DNA of 6,177 bases, from positions 1 to 6,177 of the forward strand of contig CAPNGW010000149.1 of NCBI GenBank assembly GCA_948665105.1. Reading direction: 5' to 3'. Position numbers and translations under genes: made by a program. Origin of the DNA: an uncultured Lachnospiraceae bacterium (GTDB taxonomy: Bacteria > Bacillota > Clostridia > Lachnospirales > Lachnospiraceae). Of this stretch, positions 1 through 6,177 are shown in pieces. Position 1 is the stretch's first letter, and each line of letters starts with the position of its first letter. The notes under the pieces were generated by a model. The model saw only the letters and a program-made list of their open reading frames with translations, was not told the DNA's origin and did no database searches.

Positions 1-2508
1 CATGCTTCCGTCCTTGCGGATCCAGCGGGCCAGCGCTTCTCCTCCCACGGTTTCCATGGACTTTAAAAGGAACTTGGGCTGAATATAGATTTTTAACCGA
101 TTCTCCACCAGTGCCTTTTCAAATTCTGTAAGAATCCGGTTCTCCGTCTCCCTCTGTTCCCGTAAATCCGGTGAATAAATCTGCACAGCAGCCCCGTTGG
201 TGTCCTGCTTAATCTTCTTACGCACCAGGTTGGCGTTCTCAATGGCAGTCTCCACATCCTCCCCGGGCTTCTCAATAAAATAGATACCTGCAATGAGACA
301 TAGGTTATCCATAGAGCGCTTTTTCCGCTGTACATTCATGAACAGCTTGCTGGTACTCTCCACCATATGCAGGATGGTCTCCCTGTCCTTCTCCCAAATC
401 AGACTTACAAACAAATCCGCGTGCAGGCGGCCGGACAGCACCATGCTGGCGGAGGCAATGGCTGTGGCACAATCCCTCAGCACCCGGCTTCCCACATCCA
501 TACCGTAGTTCTCGTTGATGCAGGAAAAATCCCGAATGTCCGTGTAGACCATGGCATATTGCAGTCTCTGGTCCATGGAGTTTAAAATCGCCTGGGCCTC
601 CTCCCGGAATGCCTTATCGTTCAAAAGTCCTGTCAGCCGGTCACGCCGCGTCAAATCCTGTATGGTGTTCTGCAGCTCCATCTGGTTGCTCTTTAGAGAC
701 ACAAATACGGCAATAATTTTGGAAATCTTCTGGAAATTTTCCTTCTCGTATTCGCTCCAGCCCCGATTCTGGGACAGCATACAATAGGTCACCATTCCAC
801 GACGGTCATCCCTGCTCTGGAACCGGCAGTTGACCAGCGAGCGGATGTGCCTGCCACTTCGAAGCCGCACAGATTTCCCCTTCCACTCCTCACTGTCGTA
901 ATCATCCACAGCCAATATTCCCCTGTCGTCAAAGTCCGGTATATAGGAGCCCCACTCTTCATAGCCCCCCTGATACACCGGATCGTTTACAATTCCGCTT
1001 CCCCGTTTCCAGCAGTTGGTCTGAATGAATTCCTTTGTACCCCTGACATCCTCCAGAACCGCCACCACATCCAGATTGTACCGTTTGCCAATGCGCTCCA
1101 GCAAAAGGTTCAGGGAGTTGTTGATATTTCTGGAGTAGGTCAGCAGGGAAAATGCAGCAGACAGGAAGTTCTCATCCTGCTCTCTGGAATGATAATCCTT
1201 ATCCTGGCGCCCAGAGGCCTTGCGTCTTACAAAGCCTGCCTCCCAGCTTACGTTATCCGTGAACCGGTACTGATTCTTACCTGCACTCTTGGCCTGATAC
1301 ATGGCATAATCCGCCCGTTCAAACAGCTTATCATAGTTGATTCCGTCCTGATTAAAGAAGGCGATTCCCACGCTGCAGCTGATTTCCACGCTCAAATCAT
1401 CCTCCTGGTACTGTTGCTTTATCTTCTCACACAGCAAGCGTGCCTTGTCTTCCACAATCTGGGGCTCCACCTCCTTCATGAACACCAGAAATTCGTCGCC
1501 GCCCACGCGCCCTACGATATCGCTGGTGCGAAAGGAAGCCACAATTTTTTCCGCAATATCCACAAGTACACTGTCGCCAAACAGGTGGCCGAAGGTATCG
1601 TTAATCATCTTGAAGTTATCAATGTCAATCACAAGCATGGCGTGGGATTTGTCCTGGCATTTTCTCAGATATTCCGCCACCTCCCCACGGGTGGCTGCCT
1701 TGTTGAGAAGACCAGTCAGAGGATCCTTTTTAGCCTGCTGTGAAAGCTGTTCCTGCTCCTGCTTCTCCTGGTCAATGTCCATCATCCGTCCCACGACACG
1801 TATAATCTTACCGTTCATGCCCAAAATACTCTTGTAGGTCAACCGGTACCAGGCATACCTCTCCGATTCCCCCGGGGTACTCACATCAAGCCGCAAATCT
1901 ATGCTGCCCTGGGATTCCCGCCCGCTGGCCTGGTCCATGGTCATCTGAAACCGATGAATATCCTGAATGTGAATATAACTCTCCATCTCGCTTCTTCTGG
2001 CAAAATGCTCAATGGAATTTATTCCGCGCATTGCAAGATACTTTCTGGCAATAAAGCACTCTCCGCTGACTACATCATAATCAAAGGGCAGCTCTCCGGT
2101 AATATTCTCCAAAAGCCGGTATCGCTCCATCTGAACAAAGAGCTCCTCCTCCACCTGCTTGCGCTCCTCAATATCCCAGATGCTCATGATAAACAATCTT
2201 CCCTCAGTGGCATCCTCCACGCAGCTGACCTTGCACACATACCACTGGTACACACCCCGGCTGGTCCTGAACCGAAGTTCATACTCTCCGGAAACCCCCT
2301 TGGCTCTTGCCTCGGTGAATACCATCCGCACCAAAGGAATGTCCTCCTCGTAGATACGCCGGTTGTCCCTTTCATCTGCCGTAAGGATATCCTCCTTACT
2401 GAAGCCCAGATTCTCCGCAAATGCCTCATTCACATAACGTACTTTGTAAGGTGGGTCCGCATGGAATACAATCATCCCTCCCGGCAGGTTATCGAACAAT
2501 TCTACCAT
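1..2508 (-). CDS. Multidomain c-di-GMP turnover protein, PAS-PAS-GGDEF-GAF-GGDEF(degenerate)-EAL (C-terminus cut by window edge)
   Basis: This is a soluble signalling protein predicted to make c-di-GMP from two GTP and probably also to degrade it. The frame is open for 836 codons from ATG at 2508 to the left edge. PAS 1 is about residues 1-116 and PAS 2 about 124-250. GGDEF 1 is about 256-416, with DPLTGLLN at 262-269, D295, N303 and D312 at the expected metal and GTP positions, and GGDEF at 336-340. An RTSD inhibitory-site motif lies at 327-330. A GAF-like region spans about 440-600. A second GGDEF-type domain (about 615-775) begins with DRLTGLLN at 623-630 but has HADLF at 696-700, so it should not be catalytic. 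An EAL domain begins near 795, with IQPK at 809-812 and GGEALARW at 822-829, including E824. About 220 EAL residues should lie beyond the edge. No transmembrane segment is visible. The start is supported by a GAGGAG site 9 bases upstream. Domain calls are firm; dual activity is inferred. Confidence 0.93.
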   Translation of the reverse strand, partial: MVELFDNLPGGMIVFHADPPYKVRYVNEAFAENLGFSKEDILTADERDNRRIYEEDIPLVRMVFTEARAKGVSGEYELRFRTSRGVYQWYVCKVSCVEDATEGRLFIMSIWDIEERKQVEEELFVQMERYRLLENITGELPFDYDVVSGECFIARKYLAMRGINSIEHFARRSEMESYIHIQDIHRFQMTMDQASGRESQGSIDLRLDVSTPGESERYAWYRLTYKSILGMNGKIIRVVGRMMDIDQEKQEQEQLSQQAKKDPLTGLLNKAATRGEVAEYLRKCQDKSHAMLVIDIDNFKMINDTFGHLFGDSVLVDIAEKIVASFRTSDIVGRVGGDEFLVFMKEVEPQIVEDKARLLCEKIKQQYQEDDLSVEISCSVGIAFFNQDGINYDKLFERADYAMYQAKSAGKNQYRFTDNVSWEAGFVRRKASGRQDKDYHSREQDENFLSAAFSLLTYSRNINNSLNLLLERIGKRYNLDVVAVLEDVRGTKEFIQTNCWKRGSGIVNDPVYQGGYEEWGSYIPDFDDRGILAVDDYDSEEWKGKSVRLRSGRHIRSLVNCRFQSRDDRRGMVTYCMLSQNRGWSEYEKENFQKISKIIAVFVSLKSNQMELQNTIQDLTRRDRLTGLLNDKAFREEAQAILNSMDQRLQYAMVYTDIRDFSCINENYGMDVGSRVLRDCATAIASASMVLSGRLHADLFVSLIWEKDRETILHMVESTSKLFMNVQRKKRSMDNLCLIAGIYFIEKPGEDVETAIENANLVRKKIKQDTNGAAVQIYSPDLREQRETENRILTEFEKALVENRLKIYIQPKFLLKSMETVGGEALARWIRKDGSM

Positions 2509-2517
2509 AATAAATAT

Positions 2518-2523
2518 CTCCTC
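2518..2523 (-). promoter_or_regulatory. Ribosome binding site of the PAS/GGDEF/EAL gene
   Basis: GAGGAG on the minus strand lies 9 bases before the ATG at 2508. It decides the start, because the first residues after this ATG already belong to the first PAS domain. Confidence 0.8.
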
Positions 2524-2591
2524 TTCCCAAAGCTCCCTGAAAAGGGTATTCAAAGCGCCAGAAAACTACCTTGCGAATAAACATTGCACTT

Positions 2592-2619
2592 ATTATACCA
2601 GACTTTTCTTCCTTTTCAA
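2592..2619 (-). promoter_or_regulatory. Sigma-A type promoter of the PAS/GGDEF/EAL gene
   Basis: On the minus strand, TTGAAA (2619-2614) and a perfect TATAAT (2597-2592) are separated by 16 bases. TGG just before the -10 makes it an extended -10 (TGnTATAAT). The sequence upstream, about 2620-2670, is A-rich on this strand and could act as an UP element. Transcription would start near 2585, giving a leader of about 77 bases. This is a good match to the vegetative promoter consensus, but it is untested. Confidence 0.7.
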
Positions 2620-2682
2620 ATCTTTTATGACAAAATTATTAATGTTTTTCTTCTTCTCCTTTAAAAATATTTCGAAAAACTA

Positions 2683-2710
2683 TTGCAAAACTTAAATTTT
2701 ACGTTAAAAT
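2683..2710 (+). promoter_or_regulatory. Sigma-A type promoter of the ABC-F gene
   Basis: TTGCAA (2683-2688) and TAAAAT (2705-2710) are separated by 16 bases, with start expected near 2717. The leader would be only about 43 bases. That leaves no room for the leader peptide and attenuator hairpins typical of inducible ABC-F resistance genes. The box matches are 4/6 and 5/6, so the call is moderate. Confidence 0.55.
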
Positions 2711-2742
2711 AGAGACGATTGCTACAAACATTCATCAGTGAA

Positions 2743-2749
2743 GAAAGGT
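2743..2749 (+). promoter_or_regulatory. Ribosome binding site of the ABC-F gene
   Basis: GAAAGGT lies upstream of the ATG at 2760, with 11 bases between the GG and the start. This is slightly long and weaker than the sites of the two flanking genes. The first residues (MISANNVTLRIGKKALF) are a normal ABC-F N-terminus, which supports this start. Confidence 0.55.
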
Positions 2750-2759
2750 ATCGACAGAC

Positions 2760-4400
2760 ATGATCAGTGCAAATAATGTGACCTTGCGAATCGGCAAAAA
2801 GGCGCTTTTTGAAGATGTGAATATCAAATTCACAGAAGGAAACTGTTACGGCTTAATCGGGGCCAATGGCGCCGGCAAATCCACATTTTTAAAGATTTTA
2901 AACGGGCAGTTAGAGCCCACAAACGGGGATGTGACCATCACTCCCGGGCAGCGGCTGTCCTTCCTGCAGCAGGATCATTTCAAGTATGATGAATTCCCGG
3001 TTCTGGATACGGTTATCATGGGAAATCAGCGGCTTTATGACATTATGAAGGAAAAGGACGCCATCTACATGAAGGAGGATTTTTCCGACGAGGACGGTAT
3101 TAAGGCCAGTGAGCTGGAGGCGGAGTTCGCCGATATGGACGGCTGGAACGCGGAGTCCGATGGGGCCCAGCTTCTTAACGGTCTGGGCATTGAGACGGAA
3201 TTTCATACTTGCCTCATGAAGGATTTAAACGGTGCCCAGAAGGTGAAGGTACTGCTGGCCCAGGCACTTTTCGGCAACCCCGACATTCTGCTTCTGGACG
3301 AACCCACCAACCATCTGGACCTTGACGCCATCGCCTGGCTGGAGGAATTTTTAATCAACTTCGACAATACGGTGATTGTGGTGTCCCATGACCGCTATTT
3401 CTTAAACAAGGTCTGCACGCACACGGCTGATATTGATTATGCCAAGATTCAGCTTTACGCCGGCAACTATGACTTCTGGTATGAGTCCAGCCAGCTTCTG
3501 ATTAAGCAGATGAAGGAGGCCAACAAAAAGAAAGAGGAGAAGATTAAGGAGCTGCAGGAATTCATTTCCCGGTTTTCCGCCAACGCTTCCAAATCCAAAC
3601 AGGCAACCTCCCGTAAGAAAGCGCTGGAGAAGATTCAGCTGGATGAAATTAAGCCCTCCAGCCGGAAGTATCCCTACATTGACTTCCGTCCAGCCCGGGA
3701 AATCGGCAATGAGGTGCTGACAGTGGAGGGAATCAGTAAGACCATTGACGGGGTGAAGGTGCTGGACAACGTGTCCTTTATTGTGGGCCATGACGACAAG
3801 ATTGGATTTGTGGGGAGCAATGAAATTGCCAAGACCACGCTCTTTAAAATTCTGGCCGGAGAGATGGAGCCGGACCAGGGGAATTATAAGTGGGGCGTGA
3901 CTACCTCTCAATCTTACTTTCCCAAGGATAATACGGAGATTTTTGATACGGATTTGTTGATTGTGGACTGGCTGACCCAGTACTCAGAGATTAAGGATGC
4001 CACATATGTCCGGGGATTCCTGGGGCGGATGCTCTTTGCCGGCGAGGACGGTGTGAAGAAGATGCGGGTCCTCTCCGGTGGCGAGAAGGTCCGGGTTCTG
4101 TTGTCCCGGATGATGATTCAGGCTTCCAATGTTCTGATTATGGATGAGCCTACGGACCATCTGGATATGGAGTCCATAACCGCCTTAAATAACGGAATGA
4201 TGAAGTTTTCAGGTGTGATTCTGTTTGCTTCCAGGGACCATCAGATTGTGCAGACCACGGCCAACCGGATTATTGAATTCTTGCCCAATGGTTCTATCAT
4301 TGATAAGGTGACCACGTATGACGAGTATCTGGAGAGCGATGAGATGGCCAGAAAGCGGCAGGTGTATTCCATGAGTGCGGACCAGGCGGAGGATAACTAG
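2760..4400 (+). CDS. ABC-F family ATPase, YkpA/YbiT-like ribosome-associated protein
   Basis: This 546-residue protein has two ATP-binding cassettes in one chain and no membrane segment, as in the ABC-F family. Known members bind the ribosomal E site and act on translation. NBD1 has Walker A GANGAGKST (34-42), Q70/Q71 in the Q-loop region, Walker B and catalytic Glu in LLLDEPTNHLD (177-187), and H-switch SHD (209-211). Its signature is LNGAQ (156-160) instead of LSGGE. The linker (about 245-300) is Lys/Glu-rich and helical, the region that contacts P-site tRNA in this family. NBD2 has an intact signature LSGGE (438-442) and MDEPTDHLD (461-469). Its Walker A is GSNEIAKTT (352-360) and its H-switch is SRD (491-493). 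Length and motifs, including TTSQSYFPKDN and RGFLGRMLF, fit the YkpA/YbiT group better than EttA, Uup or antibiotic-resistance ABC-Fs. It has its own promoter and terminator. The family call is firm; the exact cellular role is not known from sequence. Confidence 0.93.
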   Translation: MISANNVTLRIGKKALFEDVNIKFTEGNCYGLIGANGAGKSTFLKILNGQLEPTNGDVTITPGQRLSFLQQDHFKYDEFPVLDTVIMGNQRLYDIMKEKDAIYMKEDFSDEDGIKASELEAEFADMDGWNAESDGAQLLNGLGIETEFHTCLMKDLNGAQKVKVLLAQALFGNPDILLLDEPTNHLDLDAIAWLEEFLINFDNTVIVVSHDRYFLNKVCTHTADIDYAKIQLYAGNYDFWYESSQLLIKQMKEANKKKEEKIKELQEFISRFSANASKSKQATSRKKALEKIQLDEIKPSSRKYPYIDFRPAREIGNEVLTVEGISKTIDGVKVLDNVSFIVGHDDKIGFVGSNEIAKTTLFKILAGEMEPDQGNYKWGVTTSQSYFPKDNTEIFDTDLLIVDWLTQYSEIKDATYVRGFLGRMLFAGEDGVKKMRVLSGGEKVRVLLSRMMIQASNVLIMDEPTDHLDMESITALNNGMMKFSGVILFASRDHQIVQTTANRIIEFLPNGSIIDKVTTYDEYLESDEMARKRQVYSMSADQAEDN

Positions 4401-4413
4401 GCAGGCCCGGAAT

Positions 4414-4477
4414 GAGACGGGGCCATAGTCCACGCAACCTTAAATCGTTTGCGTGGGCTTTGGCCCCGTTTCTTCTT
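4414..4477 (+). terminator. Strong intrinsic terminator after the ABC-F gene
   Basis: The arms at 4414-4437 and 4449-4472 pair over 24 positions: 21 Watson-Crick pairs, two G-T wobbles (4416/4470, 4429/4457) and one T-T mismatch (4426/4460). They close an 11-base loop at 4438-4448. The right arm runs into TTTCTTCTT on the plus strand, so it fits best as the terminator of the ABC-F transcript, 13 bases after its stop. It lies in the gap between convergent genes, but the minus-strand exit has no good T-tract. Use as a bidirectional terminator is therefore only possible. Confidence 0.85.
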
Positions 4478-4503
4478 GCGTTCTGCAGCCGGACAGGCCG
4501 CTA

Positions 4504-5952
4504 TTAATTGCTCCTTCGCCTGTCTTTCCCGTTGACTCTGTAGTGCTCCTGCTTTGCCTGGTACATTCTCATATCGGCAATTTCCGCTATTTCTGTCAGT
4601 GATTTCTCCGGAAATTCTTTCCCCCGGACACAGCCGTAGGACACCGACAATCCCTTCACAAGATTTCCACACCAGGTTCTTGTCATTTTCTCAAAATCGC
4701 CTTTTATTTGTTCCAGCTGGTTGTCATCCGCCACTATCATTGCCACAAATTCGTCACCACCTATCCGGAACAAATCCCCGTAATTTCCAAAGCATGCCTT
4801 CATACACGAAGCTGCCGCTTTTATCACCTCATCACCAACCATGTGGCCAAAGGTGTCATTAATCTGCTTTAAGCCGTTTAAGTCCATGGACACATAGACA
4901 AAATTCTCCTCAGGAGGCGCTGCATTGTAAGCCTCTATGTGGTTCTCGTAGCCTCTGCGGTTCAAAAATCCCGTCATGTAATCAGTAGTGGCATTTTTCT
5001 GTTCCTTATAGGCACGAGTCGTTAACTTCCTGATAATAAGCAGAGACACAATTACTGCAACGAAGAGATACACGGCAACAATCCCCAGAATCTGTGGCAC
5101 ATCCTTATCAACAATGCTTCTTTGCTGTATGACTGCCACAAGATACTGGTCATAGCCATGCACCGCATAGTAGGATTCCTCTCCGTTGATGCTCCCTTCA
5201 AACATGCGCACATGGTCAACAGCATTACCCTGAAAAATCATTCCTATTTCGTCAAGCTTCTTCCCCACCAGTGACGGGAGCGTCGCCCCCTGAATCTCCC
5301 CGGAGGCTTTGTCCGCAACAACCACCGTAATACCCGTATAGGTAGCTATCCCTTTTACCACCTCGCTAATATCATTGACTCTGAGCTCTTCCATCAGCCG
5401 AAACGGCTCAATACCCACCTGAAGCATCTGTGTCCCCTGGTCATTCCAGCAGATGGCATACATCATGGGCTTTTCTTCAGCGGTGTTTGGCACAACATCC
5501 TGGCACATGGTCAGCTCTTTGTCCTCAAGCATAGGCTTAAAATAAGCCATCTGCTCACCGGAATCAAAGGAATATCCATAATACTGCGGCGTAGTTCCTC
5601 CATAGATTGTCCCGGTGGCATTGAAGAGATGAATCTCATCCACCTGGGTTAAATTGGCAATTTTTATCAGCTCCACCAGGTTCCCTGCCGTTTCAGGGCT
5701 GTTGTCAATGATGTAGGATATGGTCTTGGCCTTTGCTATATAGTTTTCCTTCAGAGAAGCCACAAGTGTGTCTTCCTTTGCTTTATTGTTGGCAATAATA
5801 TGCTCCAGCTGGTTAATCAGAACCGCGGAGGTCTGGCTGGCCTGCTTTTTATTTTCATTTATCTGAATCAAATATACAATGCTCAGCAATAAACTGATGG
5901 CAACAAACACAATTATCATCATAAAAGCTTTGTTTATTTTGCTTAATTTCAT
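4504..5952 (-). CDS. Membrane-bound diguanylate cyclase with extracytoplasmic Cache-like sensor
   Basis: This 482-residue protein is predicted to make c-di-GMP in response to an external signal. TM1 is about residues 10-30, following a short cytoplasmic start rich in Lys. Residues 31-284 form an extracytoplasmic region whose length and pattern suggest a double Cache (PDC) sensor; no ligand can be named. TM2 is about 287-307, followed by a short basic linker with no HAMP domain. The GGDEF domain starts near 320 with TDYMTGFLNRRG (323-334). It keeps D357, N365 and D374 at the metal and GTP positions and GGDEF at 398-402, so it should be active. The residues aligning with the RxxD inhibitory site are GNYG (389-392), so classical product inhibition is not expected. 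The start is ATG 5952, which has a good ribosome site. An in-frame ATG at 6045 would add 31 residues but lacks such a site and lies upstream of the candidate promoter -10. The gene converges on the ABC-F gene. Confidence 0.92.
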   Translation of the reverse strand: MKLSKINKAFMMIIVFVAISLLLSIVYLIQINENKKQASQTSAVLINQLEHIIANNKAKEDTLVASLKENYIAKAKTISYIIDNSPETAGNLVELIKIANLTQVDEIHLFNATGTIYGGTTPQYYGYSFDSGEQMAYFKPMLEDKELTMCQDVVPNTAEEKPMMYAICWNDQGTQMLQVGIEPFRLMEELRVNDISEVVKGIATYTGITVVVADKASGEIQGATLPSLVGKKLDEIGMIFQGNAVDHVRMFEGSINGEESYYAVHGYDQYLVAVIQQRSIVDKDVPQILGIVAVYLFVAVIVSLLIIRKLTTRAYKEQKNATTDYMTGFLNRRGYENHIEAYNAAPPEENFVYVSMDLNGLKQINDTFGHMVGDEVIKAAASCMKACFGNYGDLFRIGGDEFVAMIVADDNQLEQIKGDFEKMTRTWCGNLVKGLSVSYGCVRGKEFPEKSLTEIAEIADMRMYQAKQEHYRVNGKDRRRSN

Positions 5953-5959
5953 ATTGTTG

Positions 5960-5968
5960 CCACCTCTC
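5960..5968 (-). promoter_or_regulatory. Ribosome binding site that fixes the cyclase start
   Basis: GAGAGGTGG on the minus strand ends 7 bases before the ATG at 5952. This site and the transmembrane helix beginning about 10 residues later favour 5952 over the in-frame ATG at 6045. Confidence 0.8.
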
Positions 5969-6002
5969 AATTTCTGTCTCTTAAAAGCGTAATGACTCCT
6001 TA

Positions 6003-6031
6003 AAAATATCACAAAATGAGGCTTTTGACAA
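6003..6031 (-). promoter_or_regulatory. Candidate promoter of the membrane diguanylate cyclase
   Basis: On the minus strand, TTGTCA (6031-6026) is followed after 17 bases by TATTTT (6008-6003), with TGA just before it as an extended -10. The predicted start is near 5996, giving a leader of about 44 bases. The -35 is 5/6 and the -10 is 4/6, so this is moderate. It overlaps an inverted repeat. No terminator is visible between this region and the gene ending at 6101, so read-through from that gene is also possible. Confidence 0.5.
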
Positions 6032-6058
6032 TAGAATTTCGACAATTTTTATCAAAAG
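6022..6058 (-). repeat. Inverted repeat overlapping the cyclase -35 box, with internal direct repeat
   Basis: On the minus strand, CTTTTGATAA (6058-6049) is complementary to TTGTCAAAAG (6031-6022) over 10 positions with one G-T wobble, 17 bases apart. The right arm contains the -35 box TTGTCA. Within the same stretch ATTGTC occurs twice, 14 bases apart (starting at 6046 and 6032). The position suits a regulator site, but the repeats are short and AT-rich and could be chance. Confidence 0.35.
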
Positions 6059-6084
6059 TATTCGGCAGTGCTGTATTTCGGCAG
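6058..6084 (-). repeat. Short direct repeat CTGCCGAA(A)TAC
   Basis: On the minus strand CTGCCGAAATAC (6084-6073) is followed by CTGCCGAATAC (6068-6058), starting 16 bases apart and differing by one A. It lies between the stop of the upstream gene and the cyclase promoter. The function is unknown; it could be part of a regulatory region or a small local duplication. Confidence 0.4.
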
Positions 6085-6100
6085 GTAAATTGCTCTATTC

Positions 6101-6177
6101 TTATAAGATATATGCCTTCAACAGCTTTAATGTATTCTCCACGCCGTCCCGGTGGCTGCGCTCATAGCCGTGGGAGG
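6101..6177 (-). CDS. C-terminal end of an unidentified protein (partial)
   Basis: The last 24 codons before a TAA at 6103-6101 are visible, beginning SHGYERSHRDG and ending LKLLKAYIL. Third positions are G/C-rich up to the end and the sequence becomes AT-rich directly after the stop, as expected at a real gene end. The SHGYERSH-type ending recalls the C-termini of some M42-type aminopeptidases, but this is from memory and 24 residues are too few to name it. The stop lies 148 bases from the start of the cyclase gene on the same strand. Confidence 0.55.
   Translation of the reverse strand, partial: SHGYERSHRDGVENTLKLLKAYIL

Noticed and set aside
847..1743. A 298-codon open frame on the plus strand opposite the first GGDEF/GAF region
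   Set aside because: The minus-strand frame here encodes unmistakable GGDEF and GAF sequence without a stop. The plus-strand product has no recognisable domain and no convincing ribosome site, so it is an antisense shadow.
1954..2580. A 208-codon open frame on the plus strand opposite the two PAS domains
   Set aside because: It lies across the PAS coding region and the opposite promoter/ribosome-site region, and its product shows no family features. It is a shadow of the minus-strand gene.
2509..2591. Possible c-di-GMP riboswitch in the leader of the PAS/GGDEF/EAL gene
   Set aside because: The leader of about 77 bases has only a 4-bp CCCT/AGGG hairpin and a CAAAGC direct repeat. I could not find the conserved GEMM-type core or paired receptor elements.
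3813..3839. The odd NBD2 Walker A as a sequencing error or frameshift
   Set aside because: The frame continues with normal ABC-F sequence on both sides, and the changes are several whole-codon substitutions. The partner signature is also changed, so they look like real evolved differences.
5953..6045. N-terminal extension of 31 residues on the membrane cyclase from ATG 6045
   Set aside because: There is no ribosome site at 6045, the sequence is AT-rich intergenic in character, and the candidate -10 box lies inside it. ATG 5952 has a strong site and leads directly into the first transmembrane helix.
6099..6108. 10-base perfect palindrome TCTTATAAGA over the stop codon of the right-hand gene
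   Set aside because: It is short and AT-rich with no T-tract or loop, so it is neither a terminator nor a supported operator.

Overview
The window looks like chromosomal DNA of a Bacillota bacterium, most likely Lachnospiraceae (Clostridium cluster XIVa). The grounds are G/C-rich coding regions with AT-rich gaps, A+G-rich Shine-Dalgarno sites, many signalling proteins with GGDEF domains, and an ABC-F ATPase of YkpA/YbiT type. This assignment comes from protein character and base composition, not from a database match.

Layout, left to right. (1) 1-2508, minus strand: the N-terminal 836 residues of a large soluble c-di-GMP turnover protein, cut by the left edge. Domain order is PAS-PAS-GGDEF (intact, with an RxxD inhibitory site)-GAF-degenerate GGDEF (HADLF)-start of EAL. 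(2) 2509-2759: an AT-rich divergent intergenic region with a good promoter on each strand. (3) 2760-4400, plus strand: a complete 546-residue ABC-F ATPase. (4) 4401-4503: a convergent gap with a strong intrinsic terminator (24-position stem, T-rich tail). (5) 4504-5952, minus strand: a complete 482-residue membrane-bound diguanylate cyclase (TM, extracytoplasmic Cache-like sensor, TM, GGDEF). (6) 5953-6100: its upstream region with a candidate promoter and short repeats. (7) 6101-6177, minus strand: the last 24 codons of another gene.

How the parts relate. Both signalling proteins should make c-di-GMP. The large one senses internal cues through PAS and GAF domains, can be product-inhibited, and carries a phosphodiesterase-type EAL domain. 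The other senses outside the membrane and lacks the inhibitory site. The ABC-F gene between them has its own promoter and terminator, so it is probably an independent housekeeping-type translation factor and not part of the signalling circuit.

No mobile element, CRISPR array, tRNA, rRNA or convincing riboswitch was seen. The most notable point is in the ABC-F protein. Every strong departure from consensus (signature of NBD1; Walker A and H-switch of NBD2) falls in the same composite ATP site, while the other site is fully canonical. This may be a property of a clostridial subfamily and not of this locus alone. The second point is the tandem active/degenerate GGDEF arrangement in the large protein.
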